Positions 23,301 through 30,683 of a DNA stretch of 31,663 nt are shown here, one piece after another. The stretch is from positions 1-31,663 of the forward strand of contig JAWQRM010000081.1 in NCBI GenBank assembly GCA_033557675.1, written 5' to 3'. The DNA comes from Coptodactyla brooksi (taxonomy: Eukaryota; Arthropoda; Insecta; Coleoptera; Scarabaeidae). Position 1 is the first letter of the stretch; the number at the start of each line of letters is the position of its first letter. The position numbers and the translations under genes were made by a program. The notes under the pieces were generated by a model. It saw only the letters and a list, made by a program, of their open reading frames with translations. It was not told the origin of the DNA and ran no database searches.

Positions 23301-26300
23301 CTCTCCAGGATGTGATTTCTCAATCTCACCATCTTCTGTGGATTGGGAGTTTTTAACTGTTCAATGCAATTTCAAATTACATTACTATAATTAATTGTGC
23401 ATTGCTAAACTCGACATTATCATTTATTATTAAAATTATTATTATAATTAAAAGTATTATTATTACCAAATTGTTAATTTTTGTCAGTAGGGTTGGATTT
23501 GAACAGCAGGACTTTCTTCTTTCTTTATTCTTTATTCTTTTAGGAAGTGAGACTGACTGAGATCATATCCTTTTCCAATTATGTTCCAATTATTCACTTT
23601 ATTGTGTTTTTGGATTGCTTCTGTAGATAAAGAATTGGGCCACTACAGTACCAAAATACATTGTACAGCATTTAACAGTGCAATGTTTGTTTTAGGTTTA
23701 AACTGTAGTATTCAAGACTCCTATGCCCTTCTTAATAAATTTACCCTTTTAATCCAGAATAAAGGACAATGCAAATGTATTTGCAAGAACCGTCATGTAA
23801 TATGATGGGTTGCCTAATTGTTGTATTAACTTCACATTATTTTCAGAAACTGTTTTCCATTTGAAAGAATAAATCATCATTTATTAGTCAATTTTACTCA
23901 AATTTCAGAATTGTCTTACTTAAATAATTTATCTGTAGCAAAAGTAGAAATGCATAGAAGTAAGTAGATTAGTGCTGTATATCCTTATAACTTACTGTTC
24001 TCGGTTGCAGGCTTTGGCTGCGCGCTGGCTGGACGCTGTGCTATCAGTCTGTTCTCCTTAATGGTGGCGCTATCCACCGTATTCTGTCTCTTAAATCCGG
24101 ATTGGTGATTGTTCGTCTGTGGTACTGCCACTTGCGGTTGGGGTCCTGCACGCAAAGTCTCTCCTATAGGCGTTAACACAACACAAACTCTATCAGTGGC
24201 ACGTTGGATTGAATACAACTCCAAAGCGACACAAACTGCACTAACAATTAACGTGAAGAAACATACATACAGTACGATTGGTTATTGGTGAGAACTCGGG
24301 AAAAAATGTACCTCAAAAGTCAAAATCAAAACATGTTTCTTCAGTTAAATATGTTAGTCATATAGAGGGGTCAAACAAACGTGTGACAAACCTCCGCTGG
24401 ACGCCCTTCTGTTTGGTTTGGCATTTGTCGCCGATATTGACCTATGGACTCCTCTGTGTGACGGACTTTGTGCTGTCGCCTGCGGTGTCCCTGTGTTTTG
24501 CTGCGCCGACATGTTTCTTAAAGATAAACTACTGCCACTACGGCTGCCATCGCTTTCAGGCTATAACAGAGTATAATAAATACAGTCAGTAACAAAATGT
24601 TAACAGTATAAAAATGTAACGGATTAAATAAAAACATTGAATCATCGATAGTCTCGTTATTCAAACCCACACCTTCATTTTTCAACATTATCATGCATTT
24701 TATATGTACTTTGCTTTTTATTTGTTACTTTTTAGCCCATACTGTTTTGCTACCCTTTCAAAATGGTGAAATTGGTGAACTATGGCTCTGCTCTTGAACA
24801 TATTAAGTGTGTTCGTCTTTCTCTTTTCACCTTTAGTAATCGCGTAAGTGCAAATGCATATTTTCCAAATGTTCATTCATTCAACATTGACACAGGTTTT
24901 CGTTTTTGTATCTTTAGAATCAGAATGAAATTAACTTTGATGATACTACTTAAGCGTTGTAAATCAGAGATTTTTAACAGAGGGGCACGAAAGGTTTTTA
25001 GGGGGTCCGTTAATACTATGCTGCCCATTGAGTCTTACTACATAGGACGCTATGTGGAACGTTATTTACATAGCATGATTGTCAAATATAATTAATTTTA
25101 CTAAAAGGAGTTACTGAAAATAATTTCCTATATTGTTTGTATTCTCCGTTTTTTTTTTTGTCATTCACCTAGAATATCATGAATTTTACTCTTACGTGAC
25201 AAGTTTTAATGCAATAAAAAACACATGCACTTTTTAAAGCCCGTTTTTTATTGGCATCTAAGGGTCTAAAGAAAGAAATCACTAATTTAATAAGGTTTAT
25301 GCAAAAAAAATGCCAAACAAAACATTAATTCTTCTTATTATGTCAATGCTTTTACAAATTTGTTATCGATCGTTCAGTGTCCACTGATTTAGAGATCACT
25401 ACATAAGACTAAGATTTATAAGACACTTGGCAACCAAGTAATACAAAATTTGGGAATTCATTTATTTTTTAAGACTCGAATTATTATCAACTATTGACAT
25501 AAAGGGGCAGAATTTTTCAAAATTTATACTTACATCTGTACTCTTTCGTCCCAATAAGAGGTACGTGGCAAACACATCATCATATCTGGCAGACTCCAGA
25601 GAGTGTTCTATATCGCTTCTATTATAACCTAGACCTACCAGTTGTTCTATGCGTTTGTGGTCCGACATGTCTGGTTCAGGTTCCGTGTAGGGTTTCAGTT
25701 CGTCATTTTCGTAACTAAAACAGATCACAAGTGACAATTTGCTCAACATAAATGCTCTTGGTTAGTATTAAAGTTCTCGAGAGAATGTTGCCAGTGGGAG
25801 AGATAATATTGTGTCAAGAAATAGAGATACATTATATACATACCATGAGAACAATAAAAATATTTTGCAAGCAATGAACAATGTAAAAGATACAAGGGAT
25901 TAAAAAAATTAAGTTTAGTTTTTTTTTATAAAGTTCTATTCTAAGATCATGCAACTAACATGAAAGTGCTAATTGTGTTGTTTTTGTCAAATAGGGGTGT
26001 TAATGTGAATGTTTATACACAAAAAAACACTAACATTTTCAATACCAAGGAAATACAACTGTTTATTTTATTGCTTTAATTAATTAAAAAGACATTTGGC
26101 ATATTATTAAGTGGTAATATAAATAGCTAGCAATGCGAAAGTTGGTGCAAGTAGTGCCCGTTTCAGCTACAGCAATACATACCCGTAAGTTTAGATTTTT
26201 AGTTATTAGTAGAAGGAAAAGAAAGAAAACTAATACTAGAGTTAGTGGCGGGTGCAGCTGGTAGCTAAATGCATTGTTGTCGATTTCAGTGTTAAATTAA

Positions 26301-27988
26301 GCCTCAATATTTTGAGACATACTCCATGTTATCTACAAATAAATTTCGAATAATAAGATCAAACAACTAAGCTAAATCTGTTAACACACAAGTAGAATGT
26401 AAAGGATTTAATTGCCAAATGTAAATCAATTCAATTTCCTGGTTGTCTTTTTCTTTTTTTTTTTTTACTAACACTAAAATACAACAGCAAAAGGTAGAAA
26501 CTTTCACACTGACCCAACGTACCCCATATTCATCCATTTGTCCTTCATTATGGTTTCTAAGCTGGCCCTTTTCGCAGGGTTTAAAACTAAGAACTTCTTG
26601 AGCAGGTTCTCACAGTCTGTACTCATATAGAAGGGAATACGGTACTTGCCACGCAGAACACGTTCCCTTAATTCTCGCAGAGTGGAACCATCAAAGGGCA
26701 AACTGCCCGACACTAAGGTATATAATATCACACCTAACGACCAAACGTCAACTTCTGGTCCGTCATACTTCTTTCCCTAAAAACAAAAACAAAAAAATAG
26801 AAAATGCAATTTGCCTAATAAACTAAACGTGTAAACAGATCATAGGTCTTGACTGGTCATTGTAGATAATGACACGCCATCAACAGCTAATAACTAACTG
26901 TTGACAATAGGACTTATGTTTATAGATCTTTTGTATCTATTTAGATACCCTGAACACATTCTTGAAATATTTTCATTTACTTTCGAGTCACCCTGTACAG
27001 CAAAGAATAACCAATAAATTTAATAAAAAAAAACTTTTTTTTAATTTTTACAATTTTTTGTTAGAAAACGTCCCAAAGTAAATCATGCCTGTAAGATCAA
27101 ATGAAAAGTAACAACAAAATAATGTACAGATTGGATTAAAACCCACTATTTAATGAGAGAATTGATTGTGAAAAAAACTAGTCTTCGAGCTAATTTAAAA
27201 AAAAAACACTATTTTCGAAAAAATCCTATGGCTTTATTAAAGGTGAACCGATTGAAAACTATCATAAATCTTTTTGATTAGATTTGCTATGTTGAACAAA
27301 ATTATTGATATTAATGTGCTGTTTTTAGAGGACGTTTTGCCCAAATATATATGAAAATATATATATTTTCATATATATTTGAAATTACAAGCCCAGCAGT
27401 AAAACTTCCCAATCACATCTCAAACGCCCATAACACTATTACAGGTTACATTCTTATACTTACTTATGTATTTTAACTATCGACAAGAATTAAAAAACGC
27501 TTACCTGAAATAATTCAGGGGCAGCATAAGGAGGACTTCCACAGAATGTGTCTAATTTATTTCCGGGGGTGAATTCGTTAGAAAAACCAAAGTCGGCGAT
27601 TTTAATATTCATCTCACTGTCTAATAACAAATTTTCAGCCTTCAAGTCTCTGTAAACAAAAGAGAGAAAAACGGATTAGAAAATTATATTTGGCGATTTT
27701 AACAGTACAGGACCTGCTCAACGCTGCCAGCCACCATACTGAAAAGTGGCCAATGATTTTAACTCACCTGTGAATAATTCTTTTTTGGTGGCAATATTGG
27801 ACAGCGGATACGATTTGCCTAAACTTAGCTCGGGCTTCTTTTTCTTTCATTCTACCGTGGAGCACGAGATAGTCAAATACTTCACCACCAGACGCGTACT
27901 CCATTACCAGGTACAAAGTTTTTTCCGTTTCAATTACTTGAAATAATTTCACTATGTTCGGATGGTCCAACATTTTCATTATTCTTAC
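2326..27988 (-). CDS. par-1: par-1/MARK Ser/Thr kinase, 12 coding exons, 5' end outside window
   Basis: Par-1/MARK kinases phosphorylate microtubule-associated proteins and polarity factors and act at the cell cortex; LKB1 activates them through the T-loop. Seen here: joining 27988-27768, 27649-27505, 26776-26523, 25714-25534, 24560-24392, 24163-23996, 20007-19848, 19656-19549, 16516-16325, 6908-6855, 2826-2552 and 2384-2326 gives 1986 nt, or 661 codons plus stop, with every phase matching. Numbering from the first visible residue, the HRD aspartate is D75, DFG is 93-95, the T-loop threonine is T108 in LDTFCGSPPYAAPE, APE is 117-119, the UBA domain is about 226-265, and KA1 is about 563-661 ending ELKL. 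The glycine loop and VAIK lysine lie upstream of the window. Domain order and motifs are diagnostic of Par-1/MARK and exclude SIK or AMPK. The spacer is short compared with Drosophila or vertebrate forms, so further optional exons may exist that I did not recognise. Confidence 0.97.
2552..2826 (-). CDS. par-1: par-1 exon: KA1 domain
   Basis: A 275-nt exon, phase 2 in and phase 1 out; acceptor TTTATAG, donor gtacgt. It encodes most of the kinase-associated KA1 domain, which binds acidic phospholipids and helps autoinhibit the kinase. Markers are KPRSLRFTWSMKTTSS, EIRKVLDANNCDYEQRERF, VHGDPNTDSLVQWE and CKLPRLSVNGVRFKRISG. The donor overlaps a GTACGTAC repeat; only the first GT keeps the frame into the last exon. 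Confidence 0.97.
3013..3282 (+). pseudogene. possible helix-turn-helix N-terminus of a DDE transposase, fragment
   Basis: An 89-codon open frame inside par-1 intron 2,827-6,854, on the opposite strand. The segment RSKIFLSTYAKSIIHKVLKN, then a gap, then VPQSAVQRIVAAGVN resembles the N-terminal HTH region of transposases annotated as DDE endonuclease-like in aphids and other insects (pattern: helix ending KxVxxV, then SxxTVxRIxxxG). After the stop the similarity is not clear and no catalytic domain follows. Probably a relic; the family is uncertain. Confidence 0.3.
3894..4382 (+). other. 162-codon open frame of unknown meaning
   Basis: The longest uninterrupted frame in the window. It is rich in Phe, Leu, Cys and Ser because the strand is T-rich, which also lowers the stop frequency. 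I recognise no domain. It lies antisense and immediately 3' to a reverse-transcriptase relic, so it is best read as the antisense of element sequence rather than a gene. Confidence 0.2.
3936..3972. repeat. perfect 16-bp inverted repeat, 5-nt loop
   Basis: Arms atgacatgtatatact and agtatatacatgtcat are exact reverse complements separated by cagga. This predicts a stable hairpin in either strand's RNA. No terminator role is expected in this eukaryotic intron. Confidence 0.9.
4335..4600 (-). mobile_element. non-LTR reverse transcriptase C-terminal relic
   Basis: Minus-strand translation reads HTFEEINTFKYMGVLIS, then GHKAFYYNIKPLEYKKTR, a stop, and RIYMMIVQPV. This follows the pattern of insect non-LTR retrotransposon reverse transcriptases downstream of the catalytic core (FxxVxxFKYLGxxI, then GNRAYxxxxxLxxSKxxSxxTKxxIYxxxIxPV). 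Only this tail is recognisable, with an in-frame stop, so it is a dead 5'-truncated copy, typical of target-primed integration. The clade cannot be fixed from so short a piece. Confidence 0.5.
4711..4866. mobile_element. TA-flanked MITE with about 47-bp inverted repeats
   Basis: The left arm begins gcaaatttaaacaattgtca and the right arm is its imperfect complement, ending tgacaattgcataattttgc. The arms reach to about 4757 and from about 4821, with a 63-nt unique loop. TA lies directly outside each end, as expected for a Tc1/mariner-type target site. No coding capacity. It could also fold as one long hairpin transcript. Confidence 0.6.
6291..6359 (+). pseudogene. weak Tc1-like HTH trace
   Basis: A short plus-strand frame reads IVQQARETGNVQSHRRRHRG, resembling the linker in Tc1/paired-type DNA-binding domains (RxRETGxVxxxxRxGRP). 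There is no continuation on either side, so it is at best a highly decayed fragment and may be chance. Confidence 0.25.
6430..6447. repeat. perfect 18-bp palindrome
   Basis: acaacatgtacatgttgt reads the same on both strands. It lies 407 bp to the left of the 54-nt par-1 exon (downstream in transcription). Role unknown. Confidence 0.85.
6855..6908 (-). CDS. par-1: par-1 exon: 54-nt cassette exon before KA1
   Basis: A 54-nt stretch with a good acceptor (ATTTTCAG) and a consensus donor (GG|gtaagt), phase 2 at both ends like its neighbours. It adds 18 residues, ALEAGAASKPGVSPVPI plus split codons, between the SKFSKR segment and the KA1 exon. It is GC-richer than the surrounding intron. MARK genes of other animals carry short optional exons at about this place. 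I did not recognise the peptide itself; the call rests on splice sites, phase and composition. Confidence 0.75.
8326..8363. repeat. 12-bp perfect hairpin followed by 12-bp direct repeat
   Basis: gcaggaagaagt and acttcttcctgc pair perfectly across a 14-nt loop. The right arm runs into gcttaggtttgt at 8362-8373, which is repeated exactly at 8382-8393. Confidence 0.85.
8839..8875. repeat. 13-bp inverted repeat
   Basis: attacataacaca (8839-8851) and tgtgttatgtaat (8863-8875) are exact complements with an 11-nt loop, preceded by related cataacat copies. AT-rich, possibly a decayed element end. Confidence 0.8.
10060..10330. promoter_or_regulatory. intronic CpG-rich island, possible internal promoter
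   Basis: Bases 10141-10320 are 111 of 180 G or C by my count (about 62%), with about 14 CpG, inside DNA that is otherwise roughly 30% GC. No reading frame across it fits the phase of the flanking par-1 exons: the two plausible acceptors on the minus strand give the wrong phase. An E-box-like cacgtg lies at about 10299. It may be an unmethylated promoter or enhancer, or a foreign insertion. I recognise no rRNA, tRNA or SINE in it. Confidence 0.4.
10346..10355 (+). promoter_or_regulatory. TATA-like box at edge of CpG island
   Basis: TATATATAAG fits the TATA consensus well on the plus strand; the minus strand reads CTTATATATA, which is also usable. A TCAGTT initiator-like hexamer occurs at about 10409 on the plus strand, too far for a standard TATA-initiator spacing. 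In AT-rich DNA such boxes are common, so only its placement beside the island makes it notable. Confidence 0.3.
11055..11084 (+). repeat. left inverted terminal repeat of mariner
   Basis: About 30 bp that pairs with 12110-12139 with only a few mismatches. The TA target dinucleotide is at 11053-11054. Confidence 0.9.
11268..11460. mobile_element. 193-bp pogo/Tigger-like MITE nested in mariner
   Basis: The ends read cagtggaactcctctaactc on the left and, from the right, cagtcaatctcctctaactc. These inverted ends begin CAGT, typical of pogo/Tigger elements. TA follows the right end; the left flank is CA, so one copy of the target dinucleotide may be mutated. It splits the mariner's N-terminal coding region. 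It has no coding capacity. Confidence 0.65.
12110..12139 (-). repeat. right inverted terminal repeat of mariner
   Basis: Reverse complement matches the left end, including gcaaaagtaatt and ggtttt. The TA target dinucleotide is at 12140-12141. Confidence 0.9.
14061..14103. repeat. 20-bp direct repeat, 3-nt spacer
   Basis: cattatataaacttgttgca occurs at 14061-14080 and again at 14084-14103, separated by ctt. A recent small duplication. Confidence 0.9.
15100..15404. repeat. diverged tandem duplication, period about 180 bp
   Basis: Block 15178-15223 (gttcgtattcaggttccggt then ggctaaagaacatc) matches 15361-15404 (gttcgtatcacatttcagtt then ggctagagaacatc). Weaker similarity extends tens of bases upstream of each copy. 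Neither copy encodes anything I recognise. Confidence 0.5.
16325..16516 (-). CDS. par-1: par-1 exon: spacer end with SFFSKISSKFSKR basic segment
   Basis: A 192-nt exon, phase 2 at both ends; acceptor TTATAG, donor gttagt. It includes RSTFHSGQTRPK and ends TRTSFFSKISSKFSKR. This corresponds to the conserved MARK segment of the type SxFSKxxSKFxRR, near the region through which aPKC controls Par-1 membrane release in other animals. That functional link is family knowledge, and the exact phosphosite is not established here. Confidence 0.92.
16517..19548. other. par-1: 3.0-kb par-1 intron
   Basis: AT-rich. It contains an 18349-18555 open frame (plus strand, Lys/Arg-rich, not recognised) and a GC-richer patch at 17087-17150 with no matching splice phase. 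No confident gene or complete element. Confidence 0.55.
18609..18633. repeat. near-perfect palindrome, 12-bp arms, 1-nt centre
   Basis: gaaatgttattc, g, gaataacatttc. Exact complementarity over both arms. Function unknown. Confidence 0.85.
19549..19656 (-). CDS. par-1: par-1 exon: 108-nt symmetric spacer exon
   Basis: A 108-nt exon with acceptor GGCTAG and donor gtacgt, phase 2 at both ends, so it can be included or skipped without a frameshift. It is separated from the previous exon by only 191 nt. The product runs GLGSTGDTLRPNKGHVKSAS to DPLRS and is Ser/Thr-rich. The acceptor has a weak pyrimidine tract, which fits regulated inclusion, but that is inference. Confidence 0.8.
19848..20007 (-). 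CDS. par-1: par-1 exon: Thr/Ser-rich spacer, part 3
   Basis: A 160-nt exon, phase 1 in and phase 2 out. It has a long pyrimidine tract and a TTTAG acceptor; the donor is gtatgt. The product LQSPGKPRTVAKSNT... through GSVGRRSTVSYEPKSGS is low-complexity Ser/Thr/Lys-rich spacer. I rely on the splice signals, the open frame and phase agreement rather than strong sequence conservation. Confidence 0.85.
20484..20563. repeat. TAA/TTA-rich low-complexity tract
   Basis: An alternating taa/tta tract with internal symmetry that ends at the TA target site of the neighbouring mariner. Likely a pre-existing AT-rich insertion site. Confidence 0.85.
20566..20596 (+). repeat. left inverted terminal repeat of mariner
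   Basis: Pairs with 21664-21694 with a few mismatches; preceded by TA. Confidence 0.85.
20966..21165 (+). repeat. 100-bp tandem duplication inside mariner transposase
   Basis: Bases 20966-21065 and 21066-21165 are near-identical copies (a handful of substitutions) starting atgggtatgatgcaaaa and ending gggttttttg. Because 100 is not a multiple of three, the duplication also shifts the frame. Confidence 0.93.
21664..21694 (-). repeat. right inverted terminal repeat of mariner
   Basis: Reverse complement of the left end with a few substitutions; followed by TA. Confidence 0.85.
21697..22739. other. intronic DNA, nothing recognised
   Basis: AT-rich sequence between the mariner and the reverse-transcriptase relic. 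No exon, RNA or repeat end that I can support, although the left part of the retroelement may extend into 22620-22739. Confidence 0.5.
22740..23290 (+). mobile_element. jockey/CR1-like non-LTR retrotransposon 3' end
   Basis: Plus-strand frames give ESLVLPSLNYCDSFYG, then ADAQRIQKLQNSCTRLIFGI, GWLSVKDGRLLHMSCLFYK and IRYRADIHNLNLRRKLLL. This is the well-known C-terminal block of insect jockey/CR1-type reverse transcriptases (SLVxSxLxYGDxVY, RIQxxQNxCxRxI, LxWLxxxxRRxxHxxxxxYK). Stops and frameshifts separate the pieces. Sequence to about 23290, ending in aaataaatac, is probably its 3' UTR. A 5'-truncated dead copy. Confidence 0.8.
23300..23990. other. intronic DNA, nothing recognised
   Basis: AT-rich, with a short ATT/TTA-rich run at about 23418-23465 and repeated ttctttattc at 23517-23540. 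The 74-codon plus frame at 23581 has no recognisable domain. Confidence 0.5.
23996..24163 (-). CDS. par-1: par-1 exon: spacer with conserved KRQNTVDSATIKEN motif
   Basis: A 168-nt exon (acceptor CTATAG, donor gtaagt, phase 1 at both ends). It contains FKRQNTVDSATIKEN followed by QRPAS, one of the few conserved islands in the MARK spacer. A second acceptor GTGCAG lies 18 nt further in at 24145, also in frame; using it would drop the six residues ETLRAG. Phases at both ends match the neighbouring exons. Confidence 0.92.
24145..24166 (-). promoter_or_regulatory. par-1: tandem in-frame splice acceptors, 18 nt apart
   Basis: Minus-strand acceptors CTATAG (exon from 24163) and GTGCAG (exon from 24145) both restore the incoming phase-1 Gly codon. 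The choice would include or omit ETLRAG. The distal site follows a short pyrimidine stretch (actttgcgtgcag). Confidence 0.5.
24392..24560 (-). CDS. par-1: par-1 exon: Ser-rich spacer, part 1
   Basis: A 169-nt exon, phase 0 in and phase 1 out. It begins PESDGSRSGSSLSLRN, a conserved segment just after the UBA domain in arthropod Par-1, and ends with a Ser/Arg-rich stretch NRRASSG before the donor gtttgt, the least typical donor in the gene. Several RxxS contexts (HRSIS, RRASS) could be kinase targets or 14-3-3 sites; that is inference from motif only. Confidence 0.9.
24561..25533. other. par-1: par-1 intron, 973 bp
   Basis: Contains a 110-codon plus-strand frame at 24763-25095 with no recognisable domain and ordinary AT-rich composition. 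I do not call it a gene. Confidence 0.6.
25534..25714 (-). CDS. par-1: par-1 exon: UBA domain
   Basis: A 181-nt exon starting with the last base of a Gly codon, then YENDELKPYTEP, and ending LLLGRKSTD at phase 0 before the donor gtaagt. It encodes the UBA domain that packs against the kinase N-lobe in MARKs. The motif LVGLGYNRSDIEHSL matches the family's atypical MGYNR-type helix 1 to helix 2 loop, and RYDDVFATYLLLG is helix 3. Confidence 0.96.
25715..26522. other. par-1: par-1 intron, 808 bp
   Basis: AT-rich, with short homopolymers; nothing further recognised. Confidence 0.7.
26523..26776 (-). CDS. par-1: par-1 exon: kinase C-lobe
   Basis: A 254-nt exon, phase 0 in and phase 2 out. It starts GKKYDGPEVDVWSLGVILY, continues through SGSLPFDGSTLRELRERV and ends KDKWMNMG just after the kinase domain. 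The acceptor TTTTTAG sits in a T-rich tract and the donor is gtacgt, inside what would otherwise read GGG-TAC. Reading through the donor quickly meets a stop codon, which supports the splice site. Confidence 0.96.
26777..27504. other. par-1: par-1 intron, 728 bp
   Basis: Contains the motif agtcaccctgtac at 26986-26998, which resembles termini of several insect DNA elements, and the 40-bp palindrome at 27342-27381. No partner end was found. Confidence 0.6.
27342..27381. repeat. perfect 40-bp palindrome, no spacer
   Basis: The stretch beginning caaatatatatgaaaatata is identical to its own reverse complement over all 40 bases. The interior is TA-rich but the gaaaat/attttc blocks make it more than a simple TA repeat. 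Confidence 0.93.
27505..27649 (-). CDS. par-1: par-1 exon: catalytic and activation loops
   Basis: A 145-nt exon that finishes the split Arg codon and then reads DLKAENLLL (catalytic Asp, Lys and Asn), IADFGFSN (metal-binding Asp) and LDTFCGSPPYAAPELFQ. The Thr in LDTFC is the LKB1-type activating site in this family, and the Ser four residues on is the inhibitory GSK3-type site; both are present. The acceptor is TTTACAG, the donor is gtaagc, and the exon ends at a codon boundary. All catalytic residues are intact, so the visible part of the kinase looks active. Confidence 0.97.
27768..27988 (-). CDS. par-1: par-1 exon: kinase N-lobe/C-lobe junction
   Basis: This is the first visible coding exon, 221 nt. 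It begins in phase 0 after a TTTCAG acceptor with VRIMKMLDHPNIVKLF and ends inside the Arg codon of the HRD motif (RIIHR), before the donor gtgagt. It covers helix C, the hinge (LVMEYASGGE) and the helix leading to the catalytic loop. The upstream exon, which should carry the glycine loop and catalytic lysine, is not found between here and the right edge, so the intron on that side is longer than 3.6 kb. Confidence 0.96.
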
Positions 27989-30683
27989 CTGAAATATGAA
28001 AATTGAAAAATATTACATATGCATAAAATGTTTCAAACAATTATTGACATTACCAGCCTCTCTAACTTTATAACCTTCACCCTATACTTTGGCTATTTTA
28101 CAGACGGGAAAAAAAACAGAATCAAAAAGTTTTTGGAAATACTCTCGTATTGACTGTTTTGGGTTTCGACAAAAAGCTTCAAAAATAAAACAGAAAATGT
28201 AATGCAGTGATCAGAATATGGTTCCTACTTTTATTGATGATATCAGTGTTCATCGAATCTTACTAGAAGAATCGAATCTATTGAATCTGACTAGAAGACA
28301 ACAGTGGCTCAAATAAGAAATGAAAAATGTCTCTTCACATCTAGTAGAAGACTGAACAAACAGAAACACGTTCATCCAAACTACTTTCATCCAAAACAAT
28401 TTGTATTTAATTTTGACAAATTATAGTCATCCTAGATATGCTTAAATTTATTCATATCTAGTGACAAATTCCGCAACGACTGTCAAATACATAAAACAAT
28501 ATTACTGTTTGTTATATGGACATAATGTATACAGTTAATGTCTCATATTAACAGCAGCTGTCTTTCTCAAAAGTTTTTATATTAAGTGCATATTTTTTTA
28601 GTATCACTGTATTCAGAAAAATGTGTGCGAACAGAAAATGGTAAAAAAATGTTTACAATAGTCAATGTACAGAAATTTACCTAATACTGGTACTTGATTT
28701 AGTAATAAATGCATAATTTATTTACTTTCTTTTGTTGAGCAACATTTCCAAATTTACAAAAATAAGTTTGAAAAGACAAATAGAGAGAGAAAATAAAAAA
28801 GAAAAATTTTATTAGTTTTATTGAATAAAGAAAAACTTAAAAAAAAATTCAGGTTGTTTTGATAACTATAAATTCTTGATTCTTAACTTATTTCAAGTGT
28901 GCTAGATACAAGTATTTTGTTTGTAGTACATATAATTATTTGAATTGGAATACAAAACGTATGTTGCAAATGCAAACTACGCTGATATTTGGTGACAACT
29001 TTATCCCATAGTTCAGTTACTTATAAGCTTTCATATATGCAAAATCCTTTCTAACACGACAGTATTAAGTGGTGATATTATACAGCATGAAACCTTTCAG
29101 GTGCTGGATTACAAAGTAGAAACTCCAAAAGCCACATATCTGCTTTTCTTTAGTAAGGAAATACATAACAGATGTGCATAGTTACGAGTGAAGAGTTGGA
29201 TTTCACTTTCACGTATATTGTCTATATATTAATATCTAGATGTATATTGTATTCGCAAATGTGGTATTATAAATAGATATAAAAGTATTCTTGAGACTTT
29301 ACAGGGTGTCACAAAATTGGTCTCACTATGTAAGGCCAATTTAAGCATACCACATACCACCATACAATAACAGTTTGAATCTAAGACATTTTGACAAGGA
29401 TGGCATCAAAACGTCAAGGTAAGTTCATATCCGAAAGTTCACTGTATATTTTCCATCCGTGAGAACATTCGAATACTCTTTGACTGCCCATAAAAGCCCA
29501 GAAAATTACCACTTCACTACCAACTTCAAGTCGCTTGACCAGGATTTATAAAATAGGCCCATTGACCTAACGCACCAAAATTACTCATGTTATGTTATAG
29601 AATAGCCTAATGCTTGAAATCATCTAAGTAACACATTGTTAGTTATATGAAGTCAATAAAGGGTGCTAATAATTATATCAACAGTTTCAAACCACTGATA
29701 TGTAAAAGCCCAAGAGCACTACTTAAATATTGGGTTAGCTACATAACTCTACTCTACAAGACTTCTATTTTCATCAATTTCATAAACAAAGGTAATCGCA
29801 AAATTTGAAGAATACAGTGGCGAGTAGGAAGCTCGTATCAACAAGATTTGGGGACATTTTTGAGCTTAATTTATAATTTGCTTTAAGTTTTCAAACGTAA
29901 AATATTTTGTTAGTAACAATATTTTCACACTAAAAGATGATAGTTTTTTGAAAATTACATAAAAAAATACAGTATGTTTCATTTGAACTTCCACAGCTGC
30001 ATGTTATTGTTATTTGTGTAAAATCAATATTAACAATTTATGCAGAAATTATAAAATTGCCTTGTACAAGCTGATTAGTTACTCATGCACCAAATTACAC
30101 TCTTTAGCCACCTTACGTCACAGAGCAGTCTATATACCATGGAACACAATTGTTTTAAAGGATCATCGTTCATCGTCATTGTTTGTAGTTAGTCATAACA
30201 CGTAATTTTACTGCTTCCGGTCCAATAATTTTAATAACAATTAATTTTATTTCTAATGTTTAAATAAATTTAAATTGCAAAGTTCGCGTGAAGCCGACAA
30301 TTTCTTACGCAATATTTTTGTGTCGTACAAGTGGTAATTGATCGTCCATAGAAAAAAACTGAGCATGTGGGTCAAACAGTACCGCAGTAACGAGTGTCTT
30401 ATTCAACCGCAAATTAACGCCATATTTGTCATCGTGGCCATTATTTTATGTAATTAGGTGCACGCTAATTTACCTTACGTTCTATTTATATTTTAGAGGA
30501 TAGTTGGTTAAATTTAGGTTCTTTGCAACTAACCTCAATATTATTTACACCTCTCTATGTACAGGATTCGTTACTGAAGTGGAAAATTTGTATTTTAAAA
30601 TTAATGTTCTTTACTGAAATTATTAAGAATTTGGATTGAAGATCTCCAATAAAAACACATACCGGTAAGTCTTGCAGTGATAC
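27989..30683. other. par-1: par-1 upstream intron, no exon seen
   Basis: No sequence matching the Par-1 glycine loop or VAIK exon on the minus strand. There is a small direct repeat (gaatcttactagaaga at 28255 and gaatctgactagaaga at 28283) and an element-end-like acagggtgtcac at 29303. Nothing else recognisable. Confidence 0.6.

Noticed and set aside
24763..25095. 110-codon plus-strand frame as a nested gene.
   Set aside because: No recognisable domain, no promoter or splice context, and a length not exceptional for AT-rich intron DNA.
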